Shown: piece after piece, positions 6,394 to 14,854 of the stretch
Layout: the number at the start of each line of letters is the position of its first letter
Numbering within the stretch: position 1 is the stretch's first letter
Assembly (NCBI GenBank): GCA_035508795.1
Contig: DATJMJ010000151.1
Coordinates: forward strand, 1-16,941
Direction of reading: 5' to 3'
Length of the DNA stretch: 16,941 nucleotides
From: DATJMJ01 sp035508795
GTDB lineage: Bacteria > Actinomycetota > Acidimicrobiia > Acidimicrobiales > Palsa-688
Notes under the pieces: generated by a model
What the model saw: only the letters and a program-made list of their open reading frames with translations
Told to the model about the DNA's origin: nothing
The model's database searches: none
Program-made: the position numbers and the translations under genes

Positions 6394-7242
6394 GTGGCCG
6401 AGTTCCTCATCGTGACGGGGCTCTCCGGCGCCGGCCGCTCCCAGGCGGGGGCGACGCTGGAGGATTTCGGCTGGTACGTGATGGACAACGTCCCGACGAC
6501 CCTCATCACCAAGGTCGCCGAGCTGGTGTCCGGCCCGGCTCCCGAGACGCAGCGGCTGGCACTCGTGGTGGGGAGGGACGCCCGCGGGCTCGGTGAGCTG
6601 GAAGAGGCGATAGACCAGCTCAGGGCGTCGGGGGAGAGGGTCAGGGTCCTGTTCCTCGAGGCTTCGGACGAGGTGCTCATCCGCCGCTTCGAGGGCAACC
6701 GCCGCCGCCACCCCTTCGGCCATGAAGGAGTCGCAGAAGCGATCGCCGACGAGCGCGTCCGCCTCGAGCCGATCAAAGAACGCGCCGACGTAGTGGTCGA
6801 CACGACCGACCTGAACGTCAACCAGCTCCGTGAGCGCATCGCCGAGCTTTTCGGGGGGGACGAGGACGGGGCGATGCAGATCCTCGTGCTCAGCTTCGGC
6901 TTCAAGCACGGGGTCCCCCTCGACGTCGACAATGTGCTCGACGTCCGTTTCCTGCCCAACCCTCACTGGGTAGAGGCTATGCGCCCCTTGACGGGCCTGG
7001 ACGAGCCTGTCAAGAGGTACGTGCTGGGCCAGCAGGAGGCCAAGGAGTTCCTCGAGCTGGTCGAGGACCTTTTCAAGTTCCTCGTGCCGGCGTACATAAG
7101 AGAAGGTAAGTCCTACTTGACGATCGCTATTGGTTGCACCGGCGGCCGCCACCGCAGCGTTGTCCTCGCCGAGGAGATAGCGGTGCGGCTGCGCAAGAGG
7201 GGCTACAACCCGAGCGTCACGCACCGAGACGTCGAGCGGTGA
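6394..7242 (+). CDS. rapZ: RapZ family nucleotide-binding protein
   Basis: This 282-residue P-loop protein belongs to the RapZ (YvcJ) family. In Escherichia coli RapZ is an RNA-binding adaptor controlling glucosamine-6-phosphate synthase; the actinobacterial role is less clear. The Walker A-like motif GLSGAGRS is at 9-16, with Arg in place of the usual Lys, and is followed by FGWYVMDNVPTTLI. The conserved C-terminal block is IGCTGGRHRSVVLAEEIA with HRD near the end. An in-frame TTG at 6376 would add six residues, but family proteins start just before the FLIVTG strand, so I prefer GTG 6394. A GGAGGA lies immediately against this GTG, too close for a normal ribosome site; a leaderless transcript is possible. 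The stop overlaps yvcK by 4 nt (GTGA). Confidence 0.92.
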   Translation: MAEFLIVTGLSGAGRSQAGATLEDFGWYVMDNVPTTLITKVAELVSGPAPETQRLALVVGRDARGLGELEEAIDQLRASGERVRVLFLEASDEVLIRRFEGNRRRHPFGHEGVAEAIADERVRLEPIKERADVVVDTTDLNVNQLRERIAELFGGDEDGAMQILVLSFGFKHGVPLDVDNVLDVRFLPNPHWVEAMRPLTGLDEPVKRYVLGQQEAKEFLELVEDLFKFLVPAYIREGKSYLTIAIGCTGGRHRSVVLAEEIAVRLRKRGYNPSVTHRDVER

Positions 7243-8171
7243 GGACCGGGCGGCCAAACGTGGTCGCTCTGGGCGGCGGCCACGGGCTGGCAGTGACGCT
7301 CTCGGCGGTGTCGCGCTACGCCGGGAGCGTAACGGCGGTGGTGTCGGGAGCAGATGACGGAGGTTCGAGCGGGCGCCTCCGGGCTTGGTGGGGCGGCCCG
7401 GCGCCCGGCGACGTCAGGCGCTGCCTGCTGGCGATCGCGGGCGATTCGCCCGAGCAAAAGCTGTGGGCCGAAGCGCTCGACCATCGCTTCGCCGAGGGCG
7501 AGCTTGCCGGGCACTCGCTCGGGAACCTGGTGCTGGTCGGCCTGAGCGAGACGCTGGGGGACTTCGCAGAAGCGACAGCCCAGCTCGGGCGCCTGGTGGG
7601 TGCCACAGCGAGGATCCTGCCCGCGACCTCTGAAGCGGTGCAGCTGTGGGCAGAGGTGGACGGCCCCGGAGGCCCGGCGGAAATCGAAGGCCAGGCGGCG
7701 ATAACCCATTCCCCGGTGCCCGTACGGCGCGTCTGGTTGAGCCCTCCCACCGCCTCGGCGCCCGAGCCGGTGCTGGCCGCCATCGCCGGTGCCGACCAGG
7801 TGGTCCTGGGGCCGGGCTCGCTGTACACGAGCGTGCTGGCCGTCTGTGCGGTACCGGGGATCCGCGATGCGCTCGCCGAGCGGTCCAAGGGGCGCAGGCG
7901 CGGCGGGACCGTTTATGTATGCAACCTGGGACCGCAGGAGCCCGAGACCTCCGGTTACGACGCCGACGCCCACCTGGCGGCGCTCGCCTCGCACGGGGTC
8001 GCCGTCAGCAGCGTGCTCTGCGACCCCTCGACTCCTTCGGGCGCGCCGGCGAGGAGCGAGGAGCTGCTGGCGGGCGCCAATGTAGTCGAAGCCGCCGTGT
8101 CGGGCCCGGACGGTCACGCTCACGACCCGGCGCGCCTGGCCGAGGCGCTCGCCGGCCTCGTGGCGCGCTAG
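7239..8171 (+). CDS. yvcK: YvcK/CofD-like family protein (gluconeogenesis factor)
   Basis: This is a 310-residue member of the YvcK branch of the CofD-like superfamily. In Bacillus and mycobacteria (CuvA) these proteins bind UDP-sugars and support growth and cell-wall synthesis on gluconeogenic carbon sources. Diagnostic blocks in order are VVALGGGHGLAVTLSAV (about 8-24), ADDGGSSGRLR starting at 38, PGDVRRCLLAIAGD, GHSLGNLVLVGL and LGPGSLYTSVLAVCAVPGI. The frame is open further upstream inside rapZ, but the GTG at 7239 overlapping the rapZ stop (GTGA) gives the normal N-terminus, so translation is coupled to rapZ. In most actinobacteria whiA follows directly; here 189 bp of noncoding DNA and then gap follow. 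Confidence 0.93.
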   Translation: MRTGRPNVVALGGGHGLAVTLSAVSRYAGSVTAVVSGADDGGSSGRLRAWWGGPAPGDVRRCLLAIAGDSPEQKLWAEALDHRFAEGELAGHSLGNLVLVGLSETLGDFAEATAQLGRLVGATARILPATSEAVQLWAEVDGPGGPAEIEGQAAITHSPVPVRRVWLSPPTASAPEPVLAAIAGADQVVLGPGSLYTSVLAVCAVPGIRDALAERSKGRRRGGTVYVCNLGPQEPETSGYDADAHLAALASHGVAVSSVLCDPSTPSGAPARSEELLAGANVVEAAVSGPDGHAHDPARLAEALAGLVAR

Positions 8172-8202
8172 TCGCCGGGCGAGGGTGGGGCGCGGCCTGG
8201 CA

Positions 8203-8216
8203 GGGACCAAAGTCCC
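8203..8216. promoter_or_regulatory. DosR/DevR-box-like palindrome upstream of gap
   Basis: GGGACCAAAGTCCC differs at one position from the core GGGACTWWAGTCCC of the mycobacterial DosR (DevR) box. A half-site GGGACC follows at 8226-8231, and a weak -10-like TAGGAT lies at 8264-8269, which would put the palindrome roughly 65 bp upstream of transcription start. The gap start codon is at 8361. The same bases could also fold as a 6-bp hairpin (AGGGAC-CAAA-GTCCCT) ending the yvcK transcript, but no T tract follows. The operator reading is inference; no response regulator gene lies in the window. Confidence 0.4.
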
Positions 8217-8235
8217 TCTCGTCATGGGACCTGCT

Positions 8236-8252
8236 GCTTGGCGGCACCAAGC
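8236..8252 (+). other. Short stem-loop between yvcK and gap
   Basis: GCTTGG (8236-8241) and CCAAGC (8247-8252) form a perfect 6-bp stem with the 5-nt loop CGGCA. It has no T tract, so termination of the upstream operon here is uncertain. It lies between the DosR-like palindrome and the TAGGAT hexamer. Confidence 0.3.
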
Positions 8253-8360
8253 GGGGCGTCGCCTAGGATTGGCGGTGGCTGAGCAGCTAAGGGCCGCAGC
8301 TCGGGCCAAGGAGCGACACCGCGCCGCAGAGACAAGGCCGCACACAGTGGAGGTACTGAA

Positions 8361-9362
<1,002 letters not shown>

Positions 9363-9387
9363 CCGTAGCCGCTTGCCGCCGAACGAG

Positions 9388-10563
9388 ATGAAACTGCCTC
9401 TGCTCGAAGACCTGCGCCCGCTCCAGGGCAAGCGGGTGCTGGTGCGCTGCGACTTCAATGTGCCCCTCGCCGGCGGCGTCATCACCGACGACCTGCGCAT
9501 CCGCCTGCCGATCGAAACGCTGACCTGGCTCCTGAACGAGGGGCCGGAGAAGCTGACGGTATGCAGCCACCTCGGGCGCCCCAAGGGCAAGCCCGACCCC
9601 AAGTACTCGATCGAGCCCGTGCGCGTGCGGCTGTTCGAGCTGCTCGAAGCCGCAGGTGCGAGCACCAACCGGGTCGAGCTGCTGGAAAACCTCCGTTACA
9701 ACCCGGGCGAGGAGGCCAACGACCCGGCCTTTGTGGCTTCGCTCGTCGAGGGCCAGGACCTCTACGTCGACGACGCCTTCGGCGCCGCCCACCGGGCGCA
9801 CGCCTCCATCGTCGGCCCGCCCCAGTTCCTGCCCTCGGCGGCAGGCCGGGTCCTCGCCCGCGAGGTCGAGGTCCTGGACGGGCTCCTGCAAAAGCCCGAG
9901 CGCCCGTTCGTCGCCGTCCTCGGCGGAGCCAAGGTGTCCGACAAGCTGGGCGTGATAGACGCCCTGCTCGACAAGGTCGACACGCTGGTGGTCGGCGGCG
10001 GGATGTGCTTCACCTTCCTCGCGGCCCAGGGGCACAGCACGGGCGGCTCCCTCCTCGAGAGCGGGCACGTCGAAGCGTGTGCGAAGGTCCTCGAGGCCGC
10101 ATCGGCCAAGGGCAAGAAAGTCCTCCTCCCGACCGACATCGTGGCCCTCTCACCGGGTGGCGTGTTCGGGGCCGGGCGCGAGCCCGAAGGCGAGATGGCC
10201 GACGTGGGAGCCGACGTCCCCGACGAGTGGCTCGGGCTCGACATCGGCCCGGGTACGGCTGCAGCCTTCGCGGACGAGATCGCGGAGGCAGCGACGGTCT
10301 TTTGGAACGGGCCGATGGGAGTCTTCGAGGACCCGCGCTTTGCCGCAGGCACGCGCACAGTTGCCGAGGCCGTCGCCACGACCAAGGCGTTCACCGTCGT
10401 CGGCGGGGGCGACAGTGCGAGCGCGCTCAAGCAGTTCGGCCTCGACGACCAGGTCGACCACCTTTCTACGGGCGGCGGTGCGTCGCTCGAGTTCATCGAA
10501 TCCGGCGACCTGCCCGGCCTGGCGGCCCTGCGGGAGGCGGCCGCCCGCCAAGCGCAGCGGTGA
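9388..10563 (+). CDS. pgk: Phosphoglycerate kinase
   Basis: This 391-residue monomeric kinase transfers the acyl phosphate of 1,3-bisphosphoglycerate to ADP. Visible family blocks are VLVRCDFNVPL near the N-terminus, the substrate-site HLGRPKG, DDAFGAAHRAHAS, VLGGAKVSDKLGVIDAL, GGGMCFTFLAAQG, WNGPMGVFE and the ATP-site segment GGGDSASALKQFG with STGGGASLEF. Length is normal. An in-frame TTG at 9373 would add five residues, but ATG 9388 gives the usual MKLPLLEDL start. The upstream ribosome site is weak in both cases. The stop overlaps the tpiA start by 4 nt (GTGA). Confidence 0.97.
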   Translation: MKLPLLEDLRPLQGKRVLVRCDFNVPLAGGVITDDLRIRLPIETLTWLLNEGPEKLTVCSHLGRPKGKPDPKYSIEPVRVRLFELLEAAGASTNRVELLENLRYNPGEEANDPAFVASLVEGQDLYVDDAFGAAHRAHASIVGPPQFLPSAAGRVLAREVEVLDGLLQKPERPFVAVLGGAKVSDKLGVIDALLDKVDTLVVGGGMCFTFLAAQGHSTGGSLLESGHVEACAKVLEAASAKGKKVLLPTDIVALSPGGVFGAGREPEGEMADVGADVPDEWLGLDIGPGTAAAFADEIAEAATVFWNGPMGVFEDPRFAAGTRTVAEAVATTKAFTVVGGGDSASALKQFGLDDQVDHLSTGGGASLEFIESGDLPGLAALREAAARQAQR

Positions 10564-11336
10564 CGGCCCGCAAGCCGCTGGTCAGCGGCAACTGGAAGAT
10601 GAACCACACGCACCTGGACGCCATCGCGGTCGTCCAGAAGTTGGCCTACACCTTGACCCCGGCCGACTACGAGCGGGCCGACGTGTCGGTCCACCCGGCG
10701 TTCACCGCCCTGCGTTCGGTCCAGACGCTGCTCGACGCGGACGAGATCCCGATAGGTCTCGGCGCCCAGGACGTCCACCCGGCCGACTCGGGCCCCTTTA
10801 CCGGCGAGGTGAGCCCGGTCATGCTCGCCAAGCTCAACGTGCGCTACGTGATCGTCGGCCACTCCGAGCGCCGTGAGCTCTTCGGGGAGACGGACTCGTT
10901 CGTGAACGAGAAGCTGCGGGCTGTGCTCAGCCACAAAATGGTCCCCATCCTCTGCGTAGGCGAGACGCTTGCCGAGCGCGAGGCGGGGAGCACGGAGGCA
11001 AAAGTGATCGGCCAGCTGGAAGCCGACTTCAAAGACGTGTCGGCTTATCAGGTGCCCGACGTCGTCATAGCTTACGAACCCATCTGGGCCATCGGCACCG
11101 GGCGCACTGCGAGCGCCGAGGACGCCCAGCAAATGTGCAAGGCGATCCGGGCCTGGGTCGCAAACAATTACGGCACGGGTACAGCGGCAGGCTTGCGGGT
11201 GCAGTACGGGGGGTCGGTGACGCCCTCAAACATCGGCGAGCTCATCGCCCAGGCGGACATAGACGGCGCCCTGGTCGGCGGCGCAAGCCTCGACGCCGAG
11301 CGTTTCGCCGCCATAGTGCGCCTCGGGACCGCCTAA
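10560..11336 (+). CDS. tpiA: Triosephosphate isomerase
   Basis: This 258-residue TIM-barrel enzyme interconverts dihydroxyacetone phosphate and glyceraldehyde 3-phosphate. Active-site residues are visible: Asn11 and Lys13 in GNWKMN, His101 in VGHSERRELFGE, and Glu173 in AYEPIWAIGTG. The phosphate-binding end is QYGGSVTPSN and DGALVGGASLD. The frame stays open far upstream through pgk, but GTG 10560, overlapping the pgk stop, gives the standard N-terminus. Translation is probably coupled to pgk. Confidence 0.98.
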   Translation: MTARKPLVSGNWKMNHTHLDAIAVVQKLAYTLTPADYERADVSVHPAFTALRSVQTLLDADEIPIGLGAQDVHPADSGPFTGEVSPVMLAKLNVRYVIVGHSERRELFGETDSFVNEKLRAVLSHKMVPILCVGETLAEREAGSTEAKVIGQLEADFKDVSAYQVPDVVIAYEPIWAIGTGRTASAEDAQQMCKAIRAWVANNYGTGTAAGLRVQYGGSVTPSNIGELIAQADIDGALVGGASLDAERFAAIVRLGTA

Positions 11337-11356
11337 AGCCGTTGGCGGGCCTATTT

Positions 11357-11375
11357 GCCGGCAGACGTTGCCGGC
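11357..11375 (+). terminator. GC stem-loop after tpiA, weak terminator candidate
   Basis: GCCGGC (11357-11362) and GCCGGC (11370-11375) are self-complementary and can form a 6-bp stem with a 7-nt loop, 20 bp past the tpiA stop. No T tract follows, so it is at best a U-less terminator or a processing element. Confidence 0.25.
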
Positions 11376-11421
11376 GCCTTGCGGGTGGGGCCGGGCTCTA
11401 CCGGCTTCAAAAGGCCTGCGT

Positions 11422-11450
11422 CTAGGTACCGACCGGCCAGCAGTACCTAG
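11422..11450. promoter_or_regulatory. Perfect 8-bp inverted repeat upstream of secG
   Basis: CTAGGTAC (11422-11429) and GTACCTAG (11443-11450) are exact inverted copies separated by 13 bp, a 21-bp centre-to-centre spacing that puts both halves on the same helix face. The site lies about 110 bp upstream of the secG start, between tpiA and secG. No T tract follows. A dyad operator is the most natural reading, but an RNA hairpin cannot be excluded. Confidence 0.45.
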
Positions 11451-11558
11451 TCACTGCCGGGTACGGCCTGGCAGGTCTTGCTAAGTTGTGTGCAGCCCTC
11501 CATATCGGAAGGCACCGTAGGTAGTCAACCCAATTGATAAACGAGGAGGTACCGGCTA

Positions 11559-11792
11559 GTGGTGATCACGTGGGTGGTGATCTCGATCCATATTGTGCTT
11601 TGTGTAACCCTGGTTATCTCTGTTTTGCTCCATAGCGGCAAAGGAGGGGGTCTTTCCGAGATGTTCGGGGGGGGACTGGGGTCGGCGGCAGCCGCTTCGA
11701 GCGTCGTAGAGCGCAACTTGGACCGGTTTACAGTTTTCACCGCCATCGCGTTTGCCTTTACCACGATGATCCTCGCTATCCGTTTGCAGTGA
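11559..11792 (+). CDS. secG: Preprotein translocase subunit SecG
   Basis: This 77-residue small membrane protein is the accessory subunit of the SecYEG channel. It has an N-terminal membrane helix (about 2-22), the conserved cytoplasmic stretch LLHSGKGGGLSEMFGG, a small Ala/Ser segment (GSAAAASSVVERNLDR) and a second membrane helix to the end. The position after tpiA is typical of actinobacteria. GTG 11559 follows GAGGAGGT with 8 nt spacing, which decides the start. It lies 222 bp from tpiA, so it may have its own promoter. Confidence 0.95.
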   Translation: MVITWVVISIHIVLCVTLVISVLLHSGKGGGLSEMFGGGLGSAAAASSVVERNLDRFTVFTAIAFAFTTMILAIRLQ

Positions 11793-11878
11793 GAACCGGA
11801 GGCATTTAAGCCGAGTGCGGGCTCCTGCAGAGCCAGGGACGGGCCGGGCACCCCAATTAGCGAAAGGCGCATAAACAT

Positions 11879-13846
11879 ATGAAATTCAACGCTAAAGGCG
11901 TATCTAGTCCTGCCGTAGGCTCCCTCGGGAGGTGGCGGCGCGTTGTGACAAATGGAGCAAGGGTCGCCGGGCTGGTGGGCATGGCCGGCGCAATGGTGGT
12001 CACGTCGACCACGCCGGCGAACGCAGGTGGCCCGACCTTCGGGCCGACGACCCCGCTCCCCGCCGTGGGCACCAAGATCAGCGGAGGCACGGCCTACGTG
12101 GTCGAGCAGCCGGGCAGCGCCCCCAACTACATCTTCCCCTATGTCAACGCCCAAAACTGTGGCTTCCAAAACTTCGGCATGATGTTCTGGCTGATGTACC
12201 GGCCGCTCTACTGGTTCGGCAACAACAACCAGCCGACCCTGGACATCAATTACAGCCTCGCGAACGCCCCTGTTTTCGCCAACGGCGACAAGACCGTCAC
12301 GGTCAACATGAAGGACTGGAAGTGGTCCGACGGCGAAACCGTGAGCAGCCGTGACGTCGAGTTCTGGATGAACATCTACCAGGCCGAAAAGGGGACCCCG
12401 GACGCCTACTGCGACTACACGCCAGGGTACTTCCCCGACAACGTGGCTTCGGTCGCCTACCCCAACTCCTCTACGGTTGTGTTCCACCTGAAGCAGGCCT
12501 ACAACCCGACCTGGTTCATCTACAACGAGCTGTCGCAGATCACGCCGATCCCCATCGCCTGGGACCGCACGTCGCTCTCCCAGCCGGCACCGAGCCCGAC
12601 GGCGGCAAACCTGCCAGACACGACGCCGTCCGGGGCCAAGGCCGTCTACAACTTCTTGAACGGTTTGGCCAAGAACACCGCCGACTACGCCCCGAGCGCG
12701 ATCTGGTCGGTCGTGGACGGCCCCTGGTCGCTCCAGAGCTACACGAGCACCGGTGAGGCGACCTTCGTCCCCAACCCGGACTACTCCGGGTCGCCCAAGC
12801 CCACTCTCTCCAAGTACGTCGAGCTGCCCAGCTCGAGCGGCCAGGCGATCCTCGACCTCGCCAGGTCCGGCGGCCCGAACGCGGCAACCGTGGTCAACCT
12901 GCCCGACCAGTACCTGCCGCAGCTGAAGTCGATCGAAGGAGAGGGTTATACAGCGACCAACTTCACCACCTTCAGCTTCGCTTATTTCCCGCTCAACCTC
13001 GGTAACCCGACCTTTGGGCCGGTGTTCCGCCAGCTCTACTTCCGCCAGGCCTTCCAGCACCTGGTCGACCAACCGGGGTGGATCAAGAAGATATTCGGCG
13101 GTTATGCCGCCCCGACCTACGGGCCGGTACCGCTGGCGCCGCCAAACAACTTCTACGACAAGAACGAGACACAGAACCCCTACGTGTTCAGCGTCTCGGA
13201 CGCCGCCAACCTGCTGAAGTCGCACGGCTGGAAGGACGTCGGGCCGGGGGAGACCGCGACCTGCGGCAACTGGAAGCTCTGTGCACCGGGTGACCCCAAG
13301 GCACAAGGCCTCAAGCTCGCCTTCAACCTCGACTACCAGAGCGGTGTCGTGACAGTTGCCGAGTCGATCGCCGACCTCAAGTCGCAGGCAAGCCAGGTTG
13401 GCATCAACCTCGAGCTGACGACGCACCCGTTCGTGACGGTCATCAGCACCGCCGTCGACTGCGGCCCGGGGACGACGGCCAAGCCGGCCCAGTGCCAGTG
13501 GACCGCAGAGGACTGGGGCGCAGGCTGGATCTATGCCCCCGACTTCCTGCCGACGGGTGAGTCGATCTTCCTGCCGGGAGCCGCCGCCAACTTCGAGGGT
13601 TACAGCGACCCCAAGGCCACGGCACTGACCGAGGCGACCCTGACGGCGCCTTCGGGCCCCGCCGGCGTAGCAGCCCTGGACGCATACCAGAACTACATGG
13701 AAGAGCAGCTGCCCGTGGTCTACATCCCGACCGCCACCGGCGACGTCGGCCAGGGCAACATCACCCTCACCTCGGACCACCTCGGTGGTTTCACGAACAA
13801 CACCTTCTCCAACCTGACCCCCGAGACCTGGTACCTCACCAAGTAG
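11879..13846 (+). CDS. ABC transporter solute-binding protein, family 5 (peptide/nickel type)
   Basis: This 655-residue extracellular binding protein is the ligand receptor of the ABC importer encoded next to it. The family 5 fold is indicated by the length, the early GMMFWLMYRPLYWF and VTVNMKDWKWSDGETVSSRDVEFWMN segments (the W.DG..V...DV pattern typical of the family), and the late KLAFNLDYQSGVVTVAESIADLKSQ. The N-terminus is a basic region with RWRR at 18-21, a hydrophobic core at 27-42 and an ANA motif at 47-49, that is, a type-I signal peptide. There is no cysteine in the signal region, so no lipobox. This is unusual for a Gram-positive-type organism, where such proteins are normally lipid-anchored. 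ATG 11879 has a modest site (GAAAGG, 11 nt). The substrate is probably an oligopeptide, by family only. Confidence 0.93.
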   Translation: MKFNAKGVSSPAVGSLGRWRRVVTNGARVAGLVGMAGAMVVTSTTPANAGGPTFGPTTPLPAVGTKISGGTAYVVEQPGSAPNYIFPYVNAQNCGFQNFGMMFWLMYRPLYWFGNNNQPTLDINYSLANAPVFANGDKTVTVNMKDWKWSDGETVSSRDVEFWMNIYQAEKGTPDAYCDYTPGYFPDNVASVAYPNSSTVVFHLKQAYNPTWFIYNELSQITPIPIAWDRTSLSQPAPSPTAANLPDTTPSGAKAVYNFLNGLAKNTADYAPSAIWSVVDGPWSLQSYTSTGEATFVPNPDYSGSPKPTLSKYVELPSSSGQAILDLARSGGPNAATVVNLPDQYLPQLKSIEGEGYTATNFTTFSFAYFPLNLGNPTFGPVFRQLYFRQAFQHLVDQPGWIKKIFGGYAAPTYGPVPLAPPNNFYDKNETQNPYVFSVSDAANLLKSHGWKDVGPGETATCGNWKLCAPGDPKAQGLKLAFNLDYQSGVVTVAESIADLKSQASQVGINLELTTHPFVTVISTAVDCGPGTTAKPAQCQWTAEDWGAGWIYAPDFLPTGESIFLPGAAANFEGYSDPKATALTEATLTAPSGPAGVAALDAYQNYMEEQLPVVYIPTATGDVGQGNITLTSDHLGGFTNNTFSNLTPETWYLTK

Positions 13847-13909
13847 GCCAGGCAAGGTTGTAGGAGGACAGGGCTGCTGTAGGACCGCACAAGGGATGAG
13901 GCGCTCCAG

Positions 13910-14854
13910 TTGACCGGGTACATAATCCGGCGCTTAGGACAGGCCGTCGTGGTCATCGTCGGGGTGACCATGATCGCCTTCTTCCTGGAGCACCTCCTCC
14001 CCGGCGGCATCGCCCGCGCCATAATCGGCGGCAGGGCGACCCAACAGCAGATAGCGGGGTTCAACAAGGCCAACGGCCTCGACAGCCCGGTGTGGTACCA
14101 GTACTGGGTCTTCCTCGACAAATTGGTCCACGGCAACCTCGGTTTTTCTTACAAGCAAAACCGCAGCGTCGACAGCATCATCTTGAATGACCTGCCGCGC
14201 GACATAATGCTCGTCGGCACTTCGCTCGTCCTCGCCGTGCTCATCGCCGTCCCGGTGGGTGTGTCGCAAGCCGTAAAGCGCAACCGCGGCTGGGATTACG
14301 CCGGGACTGCGGTGTCGTTCATCCTTTACTCGATGCCTTCGTACGCTCTCGGGCTCATATTGATCGCACTGCTGGCCATCAAGTTCAAGGTTTTCCCGGC
14401 CATCGCTCCCCAGGGGGCGACCATCGGGGCGATGCTCGCCCACCCTTCGGGCCTCATACTGCCGGTCATCACGCTGACCCTCGTGACCTACGCACTGTTT
14501 TCGCGGTACATGCGCTCGGCCGCGATCGACAGCCTCGCTCAGGACTACATACGCACGGCGCGGGCGAAAGGCCTTTCCGAGCGCCTCATCTTGTGGCGCC
14601 ATGTGCTCCGCAACTCCCTCGTCCCGGTGACGACGCTCATCGGCCTGTCGCTGCCGGCTGTGCTCACCGCAGGGCTCGTGATCGAGCAACTGTTCAATTT
14701 CCAGGGCCTCGGGCTCGAGTACTTCACCGCTGCCACTAGTTACGACTTCCCCGTCATGGTCGGGATAACCGTCCTGATCGGGCTCGCCACCGTCGTCGGC
14801 AACCTCCTCGCCGACGTCACATACGCGGTGCTCGACCCGAGGGTGCGCTACTGA
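13910..14854 (+). CDS. ABC transporter permease, DppB/OppB type
   Basis: This 314-residue inner-membrane permease forms half of the translocation pore of the peptide-type importer. It starts with the family-typical YIIRRLGQAVVVIVGVTMIAFFLEHLLPG, a first membrane helix preceded by basic residues. It contains about six hydrophobic segments and the ATPase-coupling EAA loop near 207-235 (QDYIRTARAKGLSERLILWRHVLRNSLVP, shown here in part). It ends with YAVLDPRVRY, common in this family. The start is TTG at 13910, preceded by a GATGAGG-like site; the ATG at 13896 is out of frame. The next gene begins within its stop codon (TGATG). Confidence 0.94.
   Translation: MTGYIIRRLGQAVVVIVGVTMIAFFLEHLLPGGIARAIIGGRATQQQIAGFNKANGLDSPVWYQYWVFLDKLVHGNLGFSYKQNRSVDSIILNDLPRDIMLVGTSLVLAVLIAVPVGVSQAVKRNRGWDYAGTAVSFILYSMPSYALGLILIALLAIKFKVFPAIAPQGATIGAMLAHPSGLILPVITLTLVTYALFSRYMRSAAIDSLAQDYIRTARAKGLSERLILWRHVLRNSLVPVTTLIGLSLPAVLTAGLVIEQLFNFQGLGLEYFTAATSYDFPVMVGITVLIGLATVVGNLLADVTYAVLDPRVRY

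Noticed and set aside
9561..10559. N-terminal extension of triosephosphate isomerase through pgk
   Set aside because: The extension is an out-of-frame shadow of pgk. The family N-terminus begins right after the GTG at 10560.
11525..13855. Long minus-strand open frame (about 776 codons) opposite the solute-binding protein and secG
   Set aside because: The sense strand encodes clear family proteins. The antisense translation is low-complexity Arg/Gly/Val without motifs, a typical GC-rich shadow.
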